DNA from: an uncultured Acetatifactor sp.
GTDB lineage: Bacteria > Bacillota > Clostridia > Lachnospirales > Lachnospiraceae
Assembly: GCA_910586835.1 (NCBI GenBank)
Contig: CAJUJU010000008.1
Span: 16,756-80,755, forward strand
Reading direction: 5' to 3'
Length of the DNA: 64,000 bases
The notes under the pieces were generated by a model. It did no database searches, had not been told where the DNA came from, and worked only from the letters and a program-made list of their open reading frames with translations. Positions 1 to 8,357 of this stretch are shown here, one piece after another; the stretch's first letter is position 1, and each line of letters begins with the position of its first letter. The translations under genes were made by a program, and so were the position numbers.

Positions 1-865
1 TCACCTTGCGAAACTCCTCCCGCCCCCTCAGCGCAAGGTTGCGCCGGGAAATATCAAGGCTGGCCAGCAGCAGATAGGATGCGCTGGTAGTCTGGGTCAG
101 GTTGATAATCTGCCTGACATAGCCCGGATTCACAGACGGCCCCACCAGCAGAAAGGAACTCTGGGTAAGGCTTCCTCCCGACTTATGCATACTGACGGAA
201 GCCATATCCGCCCCTGCCGCCATAGCCGACATGGGCATGTTTTCCCCAAAATAAAAATGCGTACCGTGAGCCTCGTCCGCCAGCACCTTCATGCCGTTGG
301 CGTGGGCAAGCCTTACAATACGTTTTAAGTCGGAACAGATACCGTAATAGGTGGGGTTGTTCACCAGAACGGCCACTGCATCCGGATTTTCCCGGATTGT
401 CTTCTCCACCTGGGAGACCTTCATGCCCAGTGCGATTCCAAGCTCCCGGTCCATGTCCGGATTTACATAAATGGGAATGGCTCCGTTCAGCACCAGGGCA
501 TTTATCACGCTCCTGTGTACATTTCTCGGCAGGATGATCTTGTCCCCTTTTTTGCAGGAGCTTAAGATCATACTCTGCACGGAGGACGTGGTTCCCCCCA
601 CCATCAAGAAGGCCCAGGCTGCCCCGAACGCCTCCGCAGCCATCTCCTCCGCCTCCCTTATGACCGACACCGGATGGCAAAGGTTGTCAAGGGGCTTCAT
701 GGAATTTACGTCGATACCAACACACCGTTGTCCCAGCAGCTCCACCAACTCGGGATTGCCTCTCCCTCTCTTGTGGCCCGGCACGTCAAAGGGCACAATT
801 CTGTTTTTCCGAAACTCCTCCAACGCCTCATAAATGGGCGCTCTCTCCTGATTAAATCTTCCCAA
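1..865 (-). CDS. Orn/Lys/Arg decarboxylase, N-terminal part, cut by window edge
   Basis: Probable PLP-dependent basic amino-acid decarboxylase (SpeA/YaaO-type, aminotransferase fold) making a polyamine precursor in the cytosol. Visible motifs are VPGHKRGRGNPE near the N-terminus, LPRNVHRSVINAL, LADEAHGTH and the PLP lysine K228 in SMHKSGGSLTQSS, all typical of the major domain. About 288 codons are seen and the 3' part lies beyond base 1. No ATG fits; a TTG at 865 lies 6 nt after AAAAGGAG (872-879), and another TTG at 868 is possible. It follows speD by about 65 nt, which suggests one polyamine operon. Whether arginine, lysine or ornithine is the substrate cannot be read from this fragment. 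Confidence 0.88.
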   Translation of the reverse strand, partial: MGRFNQERAPIYEALEEFRKNRIVPFDVPGHKRGRGNPELVELLGQRCVGIDVNSMKPLDNLCHPVSVIREAEEMAAEAFGAAWAFLMVGGTTSSVQSMILSSCKKGDKIILPRNVHRSVINALVLNGAIPIYVNPDMDRELGIALGMKVSQVEKTIRENPDAVAVLVNNPTYYGICSDLKRIVRLAHANGMKVLADEAHGTHFYFGENMPMSAMAAGADMASVSMHKSGGSLTQSSFLLVGPSVNPGYVRQIINLTQTTSASYLLLASLDISRRNLALRGREEFRKV

Positions 866-899
866 CAATGACTCCTTTTCCGGCCTGCGGCAGGTGTAT

Positions 900-923
900 G
901 ACAGACTGTCTTTTCAGTCTGTC
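900..923 (-). other. Intercistronic hairpin between speD and decarboxylase
   Basis: A perfect 9-bp inverted repeat (GACAGACTG / CAGTCTGTC) with a 6-nt loop lies just after the speD stop and about 20 nt before the Shine-Dalgarno of the decarboxylase. There is no T-run on the minus strand, so it is not an intrinsic terminator. It could be an mRNA processing or stability element, or could tune translation of the downstream cistron. Confidence 0.45.
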
Positions 924-930
924 AGGCGTG

Positions 931-1689
931 TCAATATACATTGCGTCCGCTGAAGATCTCGATCATCTCTCTTCGCAGGTTATCCATGATTTCCAGCCTG
1001 GTCTTCGGCGGCAGCTCATAGACGTCGCTGTTGAAAAGATAGTTCTGCAGATCGATCTCCTTGATCAGCATTTTGGTGTGGAAAATATTGGCGTCATACA
1101 CATTTATGTCAACCGCGTCATAGCGGCGCAGGGTGGCCATGTCAATATAATCCTGAATGGACGTGATCTTATGGTCAATAAACAGCTTATGTCCCCCCAC
1201 ATCCCTGGTAAATCCCCTGATCCGGTAGTCCATTGTAATAATATCCGAATCGAAGGAGCCGATCAGATAATCCAGCGTGGAAAGAGGCGTAATCTCCCCG
1301 CAGGTGGCCACGTCGATATCCACCCGGAAGGTTGCCAGACAGGTCTCCGGATGGTACTCCGGGTAGGTGTGCACTGTGATATGGCTTTTATCCAGATGAG
1401 CCAGCGTCGTATCCCCCACGGGCACCATGCTGTTCTCCGCGATCAGAATGGTCACGGAGCTTCCCTGGGGCTCGTAATCCTGGCTGGAGATATTCAAAAC
1501 GGTAGCGCCTATCATATCCGTCACATTCGTCAGAATTTTGGTGAGACGCTCGGAATTGTACTGCTTGTCAATATAAGCAATATAGTCCTTCTGCTCCCTC
1601 TGCGACTTTGCATAGCACACATCATAAATATTGAAGCTCAGAGACTTCGTCAGGTTGTTAAAGCCATACAGAGAAATTTTATCGCTCAT
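931..1689 (-). CDS. speD: S-adenosylmethionine decarboxylase proenzyme
   Basis: Decarboxylates SAM to give the aminopropyl donor for spermidine synthesis. The 252-aa protein matches the E. coli-type SpeD: LYGFNNLTKSLSF at the N-terminus, DYEPQGSSVT, and the self-processing site LDKSHITVHTYPE, where S102 would become the pyruvoyl group. ATCGEI carries the conserved cysteine (C130), and DANIFHTKML follows near the C-terminus. I chose the ATG at 1689 because AGAGGA sits just upstream and the homology begins there, although the frame stays open to 1770. It precedes the basic amino-acid decarboxylase in the same orientation. Its long leader contains a terminator, so expression is probably attenuated. 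Confidence 0.96.
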   Translation of the reverse strand: MSDKISLYGFNNLTKSLSFNIYDVCYAKSQREQKDYIAYIDKQYNSERLTKILTNVTDMIGATVLNISSQDYEPQGSSVTILIAENSMVPVGDTTLAHLDKSHITVHTYPEYHPETCLATFRVDIDVATCGEITPLSTLDYLIGSFDSDIITMDYRIRGFTRDVGGHKLFIDHKITSIQDYIDMATLRRYDAVDINVYDANIFHTKMLIKEIDLQNYLFNSDVYELPPKTRLEIMDNLRREMIEIFSGRNVY

Positions 1690-2135
1690 GTTTCCTCTTT
1701 CCGCCGCTTGTGCGGCAAACCAGCTTCGCTTTTCTCGTTCGCGTTGCTCGTCAAATGCCTGTGCAGCCACGGCACTTTCCTCTCTGCCCGCGCAAAAAGG
1801 CAGGTGATGCCGTCATCACCTGCCTTGAAAATCTGTTATCCTCTCTGCTTTGCCTTCCCGCATTGGCCCTGCGGGTTTCCCGGGAAGACAATTCCTCCCG
1901 GCAGCATTTCTCCCGGGAATAAACAGCTATGTATGAACAGATATGTGGTTTTTAGAGTCTATATAGCAAATATTTTACTTTTACTACTCTTATTGACCGT
2001 TTCACAAGTTAGATGTGCATCAGCACCGGTTTATAGTAACCAACTTATAAAATTTGAGCTTTTAACTCAATCAATAAGGCAACAAGGTTGCCAAAAATAT
2101 TTGCATGGAAGACTCATCACATATGTTTTCCATAC
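1690..2135 (-). promoter_or_regulatory. Long structured 5' leader of speD, possible cis-regulator
   Basis: About 445 nt separate the predicted transcription start from the speD ATG and hold no convincing gene. The promoter-proximal half is A+T-rich with small hairpins (GGCAAC/GTTGCC, TTGAG/CTCAA). The distal half is G+C-rich, with repeated CCCGGGA segments near 1872-1920 and the intrinsic terminator at 1793-1826. The arrangement of promoter, structured region, terminator and gene is that of a riboswitch or attenuator. I could not match it to a known riboswitch class. Confidence 0.5.
1793..1826 (-). terminator. Intrinsic terminator inside the speD leader
   Basis: A 13-bp perfect stem (AAGGCAGGTGATG / CATCACCTGCCTT) with a 4-nt loop is followed on the minus strand by TTTTT. 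It stands about 100 nt upstream of the speD start and about 310 nt downstream of a good promoter, so it would stop transcription before speD unless it is prevented from forming. The upstream gene ends 366 nt away and has a promoter after it, so this is more likely an attenuator than a normal gene-end terminator. Confidence 0.8.
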
Positions 2136-2141
2136 AGCCGT

Positions 2142-2171
2142 ACTATATCATATCCAAAGCATATAAGTCAA
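2142..2171 (-). promoter_or_regulatory. Sigma-A promoter for the speD operon
   Basis: On the minus strand TTGACT and TATAGT are separated by 18 nt, immediately downstream of the preceding gene's stop at 2192. Transcription would start near 2135 and run through the leader into speD. Confidence 0.6.
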
Positions 2172-2191
2172 TTCAAACTTGAAAATTGGTT

Positions 2192-2536
2192 TTAATTATT
2201 AAACTCCAGCTCTTCCTGAAGATAGATTTCCTCCTCGATCAGGCCGATCCCCGTAAATACCGCCCAGACGTAAGGCGCTCCGTACACGTTCAGCGTCTTC
2301 GGGCCCACGATCTCCCGCGGCGCGTTCTCGCCGCACTGATCCTTTTCCAGTTTCAGGAATGCCTTCTCAAAGGTACTTCTTGTAATGGAACGCTCTCTTC
2401 TGTCCGTAAAAAGCTCTCCGCCCTTGATACTGTAAGTGAAAGGAAGACCTTTTTTTGTGGAGAACGGCTCTCCTGCGTGATCGATAATTACGCCCCACAG
2501 GTTTTCAATGGTTATCTTGGAGGTGTCGAGTTTCAT
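2192..2536 (-). CDS. Conserved small protein of unknown function
   Basis: A 114-aa soluble protein beginning MKLDTSKITIENLWGVII, with no signal peptide or membrane segment and a mixed alpha/beta look. I do not recognise a family with a known function. The ATG at 2536 is preceded by AAGGAC at proper spacing, while the 29 upstream codons have no start signal and were left out. It sits between the GH2-like gene and the speD promoter on the same strand. It ends in an acidic EEEIYLQEELEFNN tail. The function cannot be assigned. Confidence 0.7.
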   Translation of the reverse strand: MKLDTSKITIENLWGVIIDHAGEPFSTKKGLPFTYSIKGGELFTDRRERSITRSTFEKAFLKLEKDQCGENAPREIVGPKTLNVYGAPYVWAVFTGIGLIEEEIYLQEELEFNN

Positions 2537-2626
2537 AAAAGTCCTTCCCCGCACTGCCGGCCTGAGATCCCTGATGTGCGACTCCGCTCGCGGATATAAC
2601 CATTTTATAACAAGACCTGCCAATAT

Positions 2627-3589
2627 TCAACCGATTTCGCCGGAAAGCGGCGGATTTATCGGTTTCTTTAAAAGTGACTTGTGAAGCGTCAGCGCCGACC
2701 TGCAGTTTTCCGTCTCCGCCGCCAGCAAAATACAGGGCTTCTTTGCGGGAATCCCGCGAAACAGAAACTCACAGCAGCCGGATTGAAACTCATGCAGTAT
2801 CCCGTCGCTGTAAAGCGCAACCCGGGTGGAATTGCTGTATACCGCGGCAGAAAAGCTTCCGTTCTCCTGCATTCTGACGCTTCCCGGCGCAATATAAACA
2901 AAGGGCTCCGCGCTCCATTTTGCCTTGTACCGGTAAAATGCTTCCGAGGGCACGCCTTTCCCGTCCACAAGACTGTCTTCCGCTCCCAGGTATGTGGGAA
3001 GCCCGTCCCCTCCATTCCCAGGGCGTACCAGGAATCCCAGCCTTTCACACAGGACGGAAAGGACTCCGTATCCTTCCCGTCCCTCTTCCTCTTCCACATG
3101 GAGACAGTTGGCTCCCATCTCGCAAAGGCGCTGCAGATCCTCGTTTACCATTCTCTGCAGCTGTGCCGGGGACGCCGCTTCCGGAAGGCTGTACCTCACG
3201 GCCCGCTCATCAAAGCGCACCCCGTTGAGAAACAGATCCCCCTGCCAGGTCAGGCTGTACAACGCCAGCTGCCTGGTAAGCCTGTCCCGGCACACCCCTT
3301 TTTCATCCAGCAGAAAAGCTTCCAGGGTATACAGATAAGGATCAGACATACCGTTCCACAGATGAGGCTGCAAAAGAACGCTTTTCATGGGTTCTTCCTC
3401 TCCGGCATTTCCCATACACTGCAGGACAGGGGCTCCCTGCCTGTCTGAAAGATACAGGGAGAAAATCCCTCTTTTCCCCGACTCTTCCGTTTCCGTAAAA
3501 AGAATTTCCCAGTCCAGATATGCCCTGCCGCTTTCACACCGGCAGCTTACATTCACTCCCTGCCCCGGCGCTCTTCTGTCAAATTTCAT
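2627..3589 (-). CDS. GH2-like beta-galactosidase relative with most of the catalytic barrel missing
   Basis: A 320-aa protein that reads like a shortened family 2 glycoside hydrolase. Residues 65-95 (LLQPHLWNGMSDPYLYTL) resemble the GH2 Ig-like domain. FLNGVRFDERAVRYSLPE and EDLQRLCEMGANCLHVE resemble the first strands of the barrel, and VLCERLGFLV resembles the CDELG segment. The sequence then jumps to FYRYKAKWSAEPFVYI and YSNSTRVALYSDG, which normally follow the barrel. The stretches that carry the acid/base and nucleophile glutamates are not present, so hydrolytic activity is doubtful. It overlaps the upstream sugar symporter gene by 11 nt, so the two are translationally coupled. It may be a binding remnant or a decaying gene. 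Confidence 0.7.
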   Translation of the reverse strand: MKFDRRAPGQGVNVSCRCESGRAYLDWEILFTETEESGKRGIFSLYLSDRQGAPVLQCMGNAGEEEPMKSVLLQPHLWNGMSDPYLYTLEAFLLDEKGVCRDRLTRQLALYSLTWQGDLFLNGVRFDERAVRYSLPEAASPAQLQRMVNEDLQRLCEMGANCLHVEEEEGREGYGVLSVLCERLGFLVRPGNGGDGLPTYLGAEDSLVDGKGVPSEAFYRYKAKWSAEPFVYIAPGSVRMQENGSFSAAVYSNSTRVALYSDGILHEFQSGCCEFLFRGIPAKKPCILLAAETENCRSALTLHKSLLKKPINPPLSGEIG

Positions 3590-5012
3590 GCTCTTCCTCC
3601 GTGCCGTTCTCCTGCTCTCTCTTTTTTTGAAGAATAGTGGTATTTTTTTCCACCTCGCTCCGGGTCAGCGGATACCGGAACTGCATAATCAGAAAAACCA
3701 CCAGATAACAGACGCCCGGAATCAGCGTGGCAGCGGTGTAGATCCTCTCCGACACTGCCTCGGCCTGTGAGGCAGCCTCGGATACATACCCAATCGCGGT
3801 CAACACGAATCCCCCCAGTCCTCCGGCCAACGCCTGGCCTACCTTTCTGGCAAAGGAATACACCGCGTACACGGTTCCGTCCTCCCGCTTTCCCGTCTCA
3901 ACCTCCTGATAATCTATAATATCCGTGATAAACGCCCAGATAATCAGATTAAACAGCGCAACCCCTACGGTTCCCACGAAGATCAACGCCATAAACACCG
4001 GAATACTCTTTATCCGCAGGAAAAACAGAAGCATATAGACCACTCCCGCCAGCAGCATTCCCAGCGCGCCTGCTTCCTTCTTGCCGAATTCTGCCGCAAT
4101 CCTGGAAATAAAGGGCGCAAGCAGGAAGGTTCCCGCAATGCTGACGAAGTTTACCGCAGACATGGCCTTTGCATTTTTAAAATAATCCAGAAAAAGGTAA
4201 TTGTTCATTGTCTGACTCAGCAGGCTGGCCAGCAGCAGCACAAGAGCGGCGCATACCAGCGCAAGCAGGGGCTTGTTCCTGCCAAGTCCCTTCAGCATTT
4301 CCCCCGCAGTCTCCCGGGAAGACTCTTTCTTTTCAAAGAAAACCCGTTCCCGGCACAGAAAATAACAAAGCGCATAGCAGACCACTGCCAGAACACCGAA
4401 CACCACCGCAGTCCAGGTAAAACGCTCCGGCAGCACAATCTGGTTGCCCTCCGCATCCGTCCTGTAGACCACAAGGGGAACCAGCACTCCGATCACAAGG
4501 CCCGCCAGGCTGGCTCCGATACTTCGGAAGGTGGAGAGCGAAGCCCTGTGTTTCACATCCGGGCTGATCACCGACGCCATGGAGCCATAGGGAATGTTGA
4601 TTCCCGTATAACAAAAGCTGCTCCACAGAAGATAGGTGAAAATAACGTAGGCCAGCTTTGCCCAGTAGACCCAGTCCCGGACGAAATACAGGTACATGAC
4701 CGTGCTGCTCACCGCCACCGGTATACTCATCCTTCGGATCCAGGGGCGAAAGCGTCCGTCTCTGGCCGGGCGCATATGATCCACAATGCGCCCCATGGTC
4801 ACATCGGTAAAGGCATCCACAAGCCTTGCCCCCATGAAGAGCAGACCCACCACAAAGCCGCTCAGCCCCAGTACCTTTGTATAGAACACCATAAGATAGT
4901 TGCTGGCCAGCAGAAAGCTGAAATCATTTCCGAAATCACCGAACAGATATCCCAGCTTATCCCTGATGCCAAAGGGACGCACATTTTCGTTTTCGTCTGT
5001 TGTCTTTTCCAT
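3579..5012 (-). CDS. GPH-family sugar:cation symporter
   Basis: A 477-aa membrane transporter of the glycoside-pentoside-hexuronide family (MelB/XynP-like), with about 12 hydrophobic segments. It starts FGIRDKLGYLFGDFGNDFSF, has the MGRIVDHMRPARDGRFRPWI loop between helices 2 and 3, and has DIIDYQEVETGKREDG near the helix 10-11 loop, all typical of GPH carriers. It would import a glycoside with Na+ or H+. The ATG at 5012 has GAGG upstream and was preferred to the one 13 codons earlier. The next gene on the same strand is GH2-like, consistent with uptake and handling of a beta-galactoside or similar sugar. The substrate is not determined. Confidence 0.92.
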   Translation of the reverse strand: MEKTTDENENVRPFGIRDKLGYLFGDFGNDFSFLLASNYLMVFYTKVLGLSGFVVGLLFMGARLVDAFTDVTMGRIVDHMRPARDGRFRPWIRRMSIPVAVSSTVMYLYFVRDWVYWAKLAYVIFTYLLWSSFCYTGINIPYGSMASVISPDVKHRASLSTFRSIGASLAGLVIGVLVPLVVYRTDAEGNQIVLPERFTWTAVVFGVLAVVCYALCYFLCRERVFFEKKESSRETAGEMLKGLGRNKPLLALVCAALVLLLASLLSQTMNNYLFLDYFKNAKAMSAVNFVSIAGTFLLAPFISRIAAEFGKKEAGALGMLLAGVVYMLLFFLRIKSIPVFMALIFVGTVGVALFNLIIWAFITDIIDYQEVETGKREDGTVYAVYSFARKVGQALAGGLGGFVLTAIGYVSEAASQAEAVSERIYTAATLIPGVCYLVVFLIMQFRYPLTRSEVEKNTTILQKKREQENGTEEEHEI

Positions 5013-5160
5013 AAAATCCTCGTTTCCCGTCACACCGTTTTTTCTCAGCATTCCACGGAAAACAGTTTTTATTCAGACAAAAGATGCCAAAAATCATCCT
5101 TGACCTTTTCCTGCAAAAACGGCAAAATAATAACAAGCTGTTTAAAAATTGCTTTCCGAC

Positions 5161-5196
5161 AGCTGTGAGTCACAGCTTGTGGGTGTTTTCAAACAC
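5161..5196 (+). promoter_or_regulatory. Two tandem dyads upstream of the Eis-like gene
   Basis: AGCTGTGA-G-TCACAGCT (5161-5177) and GTGTTT-TC-AAACAC (5183-5196) are two perfect palindromes just before the AGGAGGAG ribosome binding site. Either could be a regulator operator or a 5'-UTR hairpin. They lie in the 204-bp divergent region between the symporter and the acetyltransferase. No clear -35/-10 pair is visible close by, only a weak TTGACC near 5099. Confidence 0.45.
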
Positions 5197-5216
5197 GCTC
5201 CGGAGGAGGAGATACC

Positions 5217-6449
5217 ATGATTATCCGAAAAATACGTCCCGAGGAACTGAAAAGGACATGCGAGCTTTTCGCCGTCGCCTTTGAATTCAGCACAGATATT
5301 CAAAAATCACCCATGGAGTACCATGAGCAGGTATCCGCCCGTCCCCAGTCCCGGGACGACGCCTTCTGGAAAGAACGCTGGGCCGCCTTCGAGGATGACG
5401 ACCGCACCATGATGAGTCATTTTTTTGCCCAGCCCTTCCCCGTCCAATTTGACGGAAATACCTTTACCATGACCGGCATCGGCGGCGTATCCACCCTGCC
5501 GCAGTACCGCAGAAGAGGCGGAATCCGCGGATGCTTTGAGGCTGCACTGCCCGCCATGTATGCGGACGGACATACCTTTTCCTACCTGTATCCCTTCTCT
5601 ACCGCCTACTATCGAAAATTCGGCTACGAGATGGGCTGTGAAAAAGTGAACTATCATGTTTATCTGAAGTCCCTTCCCTATTATAATGTAAGGGGAAACT
5701 GTTCCCTGTCCGAACCCGGAAATCTGATGGAGGAGGAAATCCGATCTATCTACCGCGTCTGGCAGAATCGTTACAACATGATGGTGGCGGCAGAGGATTA
5801 CGAATTTGCCTGGATTGGCAAGGCAAACCCGGTGAAGGATCAGCTGTTCACCTATGTATACCGTTCTGACGACGGGACTCCCAGGGGCTACATGACCCTG
5901 CAGCAGGCCATGGAGCCGGACGGCAGGAACATTTCCTGCAGCCGTTTTCTGGCTGTGGATGCGGAAGGTGTCAAGGGACTTCTGAACCTCTTGATCAGTC
6001 TGGGAAGCGACCACAGCTACGCCTCCTTTGATCTGCCTGCGGATATGGATCTGTCATTGATCCTGCCGGAGTGGGCCGGTCACGCCCGAAAATCCTCTTA
6101 TTTTGCAGGCATGGTACGGGCAGTCAATGTACAGCGGATTCTGGAAAATGCCAGGTATCAGGGAAACGGCCGGGTATCCCTGGCCATAACGGATCCCCAT
6201 ATTCCGGAAAATACGGGCGCCTATACCGTAACATATGCGGGTGGCAGGGCGGAGTCGGTATCCAGACTGCCCCTGTCCGGTCAGACCAGCGATGCCGAGA
6301 TGGATATCAATGCCTTTTCCCGCCTGATCCTGGGTGCCTGCGACGTTTCTTCCCTTCCCTACATGGATCATGTAAAGGTCTGCGGAAATCTTCCCGGACT
6401 TGCAGACGTATTTTACCGGAAGCCAAACTATATTACGGAACATTTCTGA
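5217..6449 (+). CDS. Eis-family GNAT N-acetyltransferase
   Basis: A 410-aa acetyltransferase of the Eis type, with two GNAT folds and a C-terminal SCP2-like domain. GIGGVSTLPQYRRRGGIRG (around residue 87) is the acetyl-CoA binding motif, and FSYLYPFSTAYYRKFGYE is highly characteristic of the family. Eis relatives acetylate amines such as aminoglycosides or protein lysines; the substrate here is unknown. The ATG follows GGAGGAGGAG. A metallo-beta-lactamase-fold gene follows 24 nt later on the same strand, probably in one transcript. The C-terminus ends at HF, close to where Eis proteins place the terminal carboxylate that takes part in catalysis. Confidence 0.9.
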   Translation: MIIRKIRPEELKRTCELFAVAFEFSTDIQKSPMEYHEQVSARPQSRDDAFWKERWAAFEDDDRTMMSHFFAQPFPVQFDGNTFTMTGIGGVSTLPQYRRRGGIRGCFEAALPAMYADGHTFSYLYPFSTAYYRKFGYEMGCEKVNYHVYLKSLPYYNVRGNCSLSEPGNLMEEEIRSIYRVWQNRYNMMVAAEDYEFAWIGKANPVKDQLFTYVYRSDDGTPRGYMTLQQAMEPDGRNISCSRFLAVDAEGVKGLLNLLISLGSDHSYASFDLPADMDLSLILPEWAGHARKSSYFAGMVRAVNVQRILENARYQGNGRVSLAITDPHIPENTGAYTVTYAGGRAESVSRLPLSGQTSDAEMDINAFSRLILGACDVSSLPYMDHVKVCGNLPGLADVFYRKPNYITEHF

Positions 6450-6473
6450 CCCCGTCAGGAAAGGCGGTTTATC

Positions 6474-7205
6474 ATGAAGCTCACATACCTGTACCACAGC
6501 GCCTTCCTGGCAGAGACGGCGGAAAGTTATTATCTGTTCGATTATGTAAAGGGGACCTTGCCGGAACTGAATCCGGCAAAGCCCATTCTTGTCCTTGTAA
6601 GCCACAGTCATCAGGATCACTATCATCCGGCCGCACTGAATCTGCTTTCAGATATGGGAATGCAGCGGATCGGCGCTGTCTTTCCCACGGATATCAAAAA
6701 GACAAAATATCCCCGGGGCTGGAGTCTGCTTAACGATACCGCGGACAGAAATTCTCAGGGCTGCCAAGATATGGATGTGCTGAACGGACATATCCTCAGA
6801 GTTTATCACAGCCGGGAATATGATCTGCCCTGGGGCGCCCGGCTGAAAACTCTGCTCTCCACCGACTCCGGCGTGGCTTATCTGCTTTTCACCTCCGATG
6901 GAATTCTGTTTCATGCGGGAGATCTGAACGATTGGGTCACAGACGATATGCCGGAGTCGGAGCGTCGGCAGATGACCGGCAGTTACCGGGCGGCACTCCG
7001 CGCTCTGGACGGAATTTCCGTGGATCACGCCTGCCTGCCGCTGGATCCTCACCTTGGCGCTCATTACGCTGACGGCTTTTTGTATTTTCTGAAAAAAGTG
7101 CGCACAAAAAGAGCCTGGCCCATGCATTACTGGGACAGACCCGATATCATTGATCTGTTTCTCCGGGAACACCCTGAATATGCCGCTGTCGTTCAGCGGC
7201 CCTGA
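6474..7205 (+). CDS. MBL-fold metal-dependent hydrolase (UlaG-like)
   Basis: A 243-aa cytosolic metallo-beta-lactamase-fold protein. The metal motif is VSHSHQDHYHP (residues 42-52), followed by FHAGDLNDW and a distal PMHYWDRPD histidine. The short length and the N-terminal MKLTYLYHSAFLAET resemble UlaG-like and Zn-dependent hydrolases of the L-ascorbate lactonase group, but the substrate is unknown. It has a weak AGGAAAGG ribosome site and follows the acetyltransferase closely. It converges with the HD-GYP regulator, leaving only 14 nt between the stop codons. Confidence 0.88.
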   Translation: MKLTYLYHSAFLAETAESYYLFDYVKGTLPELNPAKPILVLVSHSHQDHYHPAALNLLSDMGMQRIGAVFPTDIKKTKYPRGWSLLNDTADRNSQGCQDMDVLNGHILRVYHSREYDLPWGARLKTLLSTDSGVAYLLFTSDGILFHAGDLNDWVTDDMPESERRQMTGSYRAALRALDGISVDHACLPLDPHLGAHYADGFLYFLKKVRTKRAWPMHYWDRPDIIDLFLREHPEYAAVVQRP

Positions 7206-7219
7206 GACATGGCGCAGGG

Positions 7220-8314
7220 TCAGCTCTGATGCTGTTCCTGCGCCAACTGTTCAAACTTCTCTCTCGCCCGGCTGAAGCACTCCAGCAGTTTCGGAGAAAA
7301 CACGCCACATTCGCCTGCCTGAATCATCCGGAACGCTTCCTCCAGAGAATAAGCCTTCTTATATACCCGTTCGCTGACAAGCGCATCATATACATCCGCC
7401 AGGCTTACCAGCTGCGCGGAAACGGGAATATTTTCACCCTCAAGCCCGTCGGGATACCCTCTTCCGTCATATCTCTCGTGGTGGCTACGGCAGATCTCAT
7501 AGCTGATTCTGCCGTAGGTCTCATCCCAGACATCCTCAATGTGCTCCAGCACTTCGCACCCCTTGATGGTATGGGTCTTCATGATGTCAAACTCTTCCTT
7601 CGTCAGCCGGCCCGGCTTTAAAAGAATACCGTCCGATATGGCAATCTTGCCCACATCATGAAGCGCGCTGGCCGAGAAAATCATATCAATAAGCTCCGGC
7701 GTCAGGCCGTACTCCGGATAATCCTTCATGGCCTGTTCCGCAAGGATTCTGGTAAAGCCCTTCACCCGTTTGACATGTTCCCCGCTCTCCAGATTACGGC
7801 ACTCTACCACCGTACCCAGAATGTCAATGATTTTAACATTGCTCTCCTTCAGCTTTGTGGCCTGGGCAGCCAGAAGTCTGTACTGTTTCTTCAGGGTCTC
7901 GGTCTGTTTTTCTACCTTTTCCTCAAGCTCATTTTTATAGGTGAACAAGTCTACCGTATTTTTTACCCGATTGCGGACAATCGCATTGTCAAAGGGCTTA
8001 TGAATGAAGTCGGAAACCCCCAGCTCAAAACACTTACGTTCCGCGGCCACCTTGGATTCCGCGCTGATCACCAGCACTGGAATTTTATCCATCCAGAGCC
8101 GACGTCTCATCTCCTCCAGCACCTCGTATCCGTCCATGTCCGGCATGATCAGATCCAGAAGTACCACCGCCACCTCATCCTGCAGCTCTTCCAGTATCTC
8201 AATGGCTTTTTTCCCGCTTTCCGCCTCCACTACGGGATATTCGTCTTCCAGTATAGCCGTGAGCATCTCCCGGTTTAATTCCATATCGTCAACAATCAGT
8301 ATCTTACTGCGCAT
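7220..8314 (-). CDS. Response regulator with HD-GYP output domain
   Basis: A 364-aa protein with a receiver domain (residues 1-120, phospho-acceptor D54 in VVLLDLIMPDMDG), a coiled coil (about 125-160) and an HD-GYP domain (about 165-360). The metal ligands are intact: H180, H219/D220 in ALHDVGKIA, H248 and HHERYDGRGYPDG at 278-290. HD-GYP proteins degrade cyclic di-GMP or related dinucleotides, so phosphorylation probably controls second-messenger turnover. No histidine kinase gene lies beside it. A single-domain Hpt protein is encoded 43 nt upstream on the same strand and could feed phosphate to D54. Confidence 0.95.
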   Translation of the reverse strand: MRSKILIVDDMELNREMLTAILEDEYPVVEAESGKKAIEILEELQDEVAVVLLDLIMPDMDGYEVLEEMRRRLWMDKIPVLVISAESKVAAERKCFELGVSDFIHKPFDNAIVRNRVKNTVDLFTYKNELEEKVEKQTETLKKQYRLLAAQATKLKESNVKIIDILGTVVECRNLESGEHVKRVKGFTRILAEQAMKDYPEYGLTPELIDMIFSASALHDVGKIAISDGILLKPGRLTKEEFDIMKTHTIKGCEVLEHIEDVWDETYGRISYEICRSHHERYDGRGYPDGLEGENIPVSAQLVSLADVYDALVSERVYKKAYSLEEAFRMIQAGECGVFSPKLLECFSRAREKFEQLAQEQHQS

Positions 8315-8357
8315 GAAAACGGCTGTCCTTTCTGTAATTGCTTTCCTCTCATTTCGG

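Noticed and set aside
868..2166. A 432-codon plus-strand frame over speD and its leader
   Set aside because: It is antisense to speD and to the speD leader and has no family resemblance. SpeD on the minus strand explains the coding signal.
7211..7244. GGCGCAGG...CCTGCGCC hairpin between the MBL and HD-GYP genes as a terminator
   Set aside because: The stem has 8 bp with an 18-nt loop, lacks a T-run on either strand and lies partly within the HD-GYP coding end.
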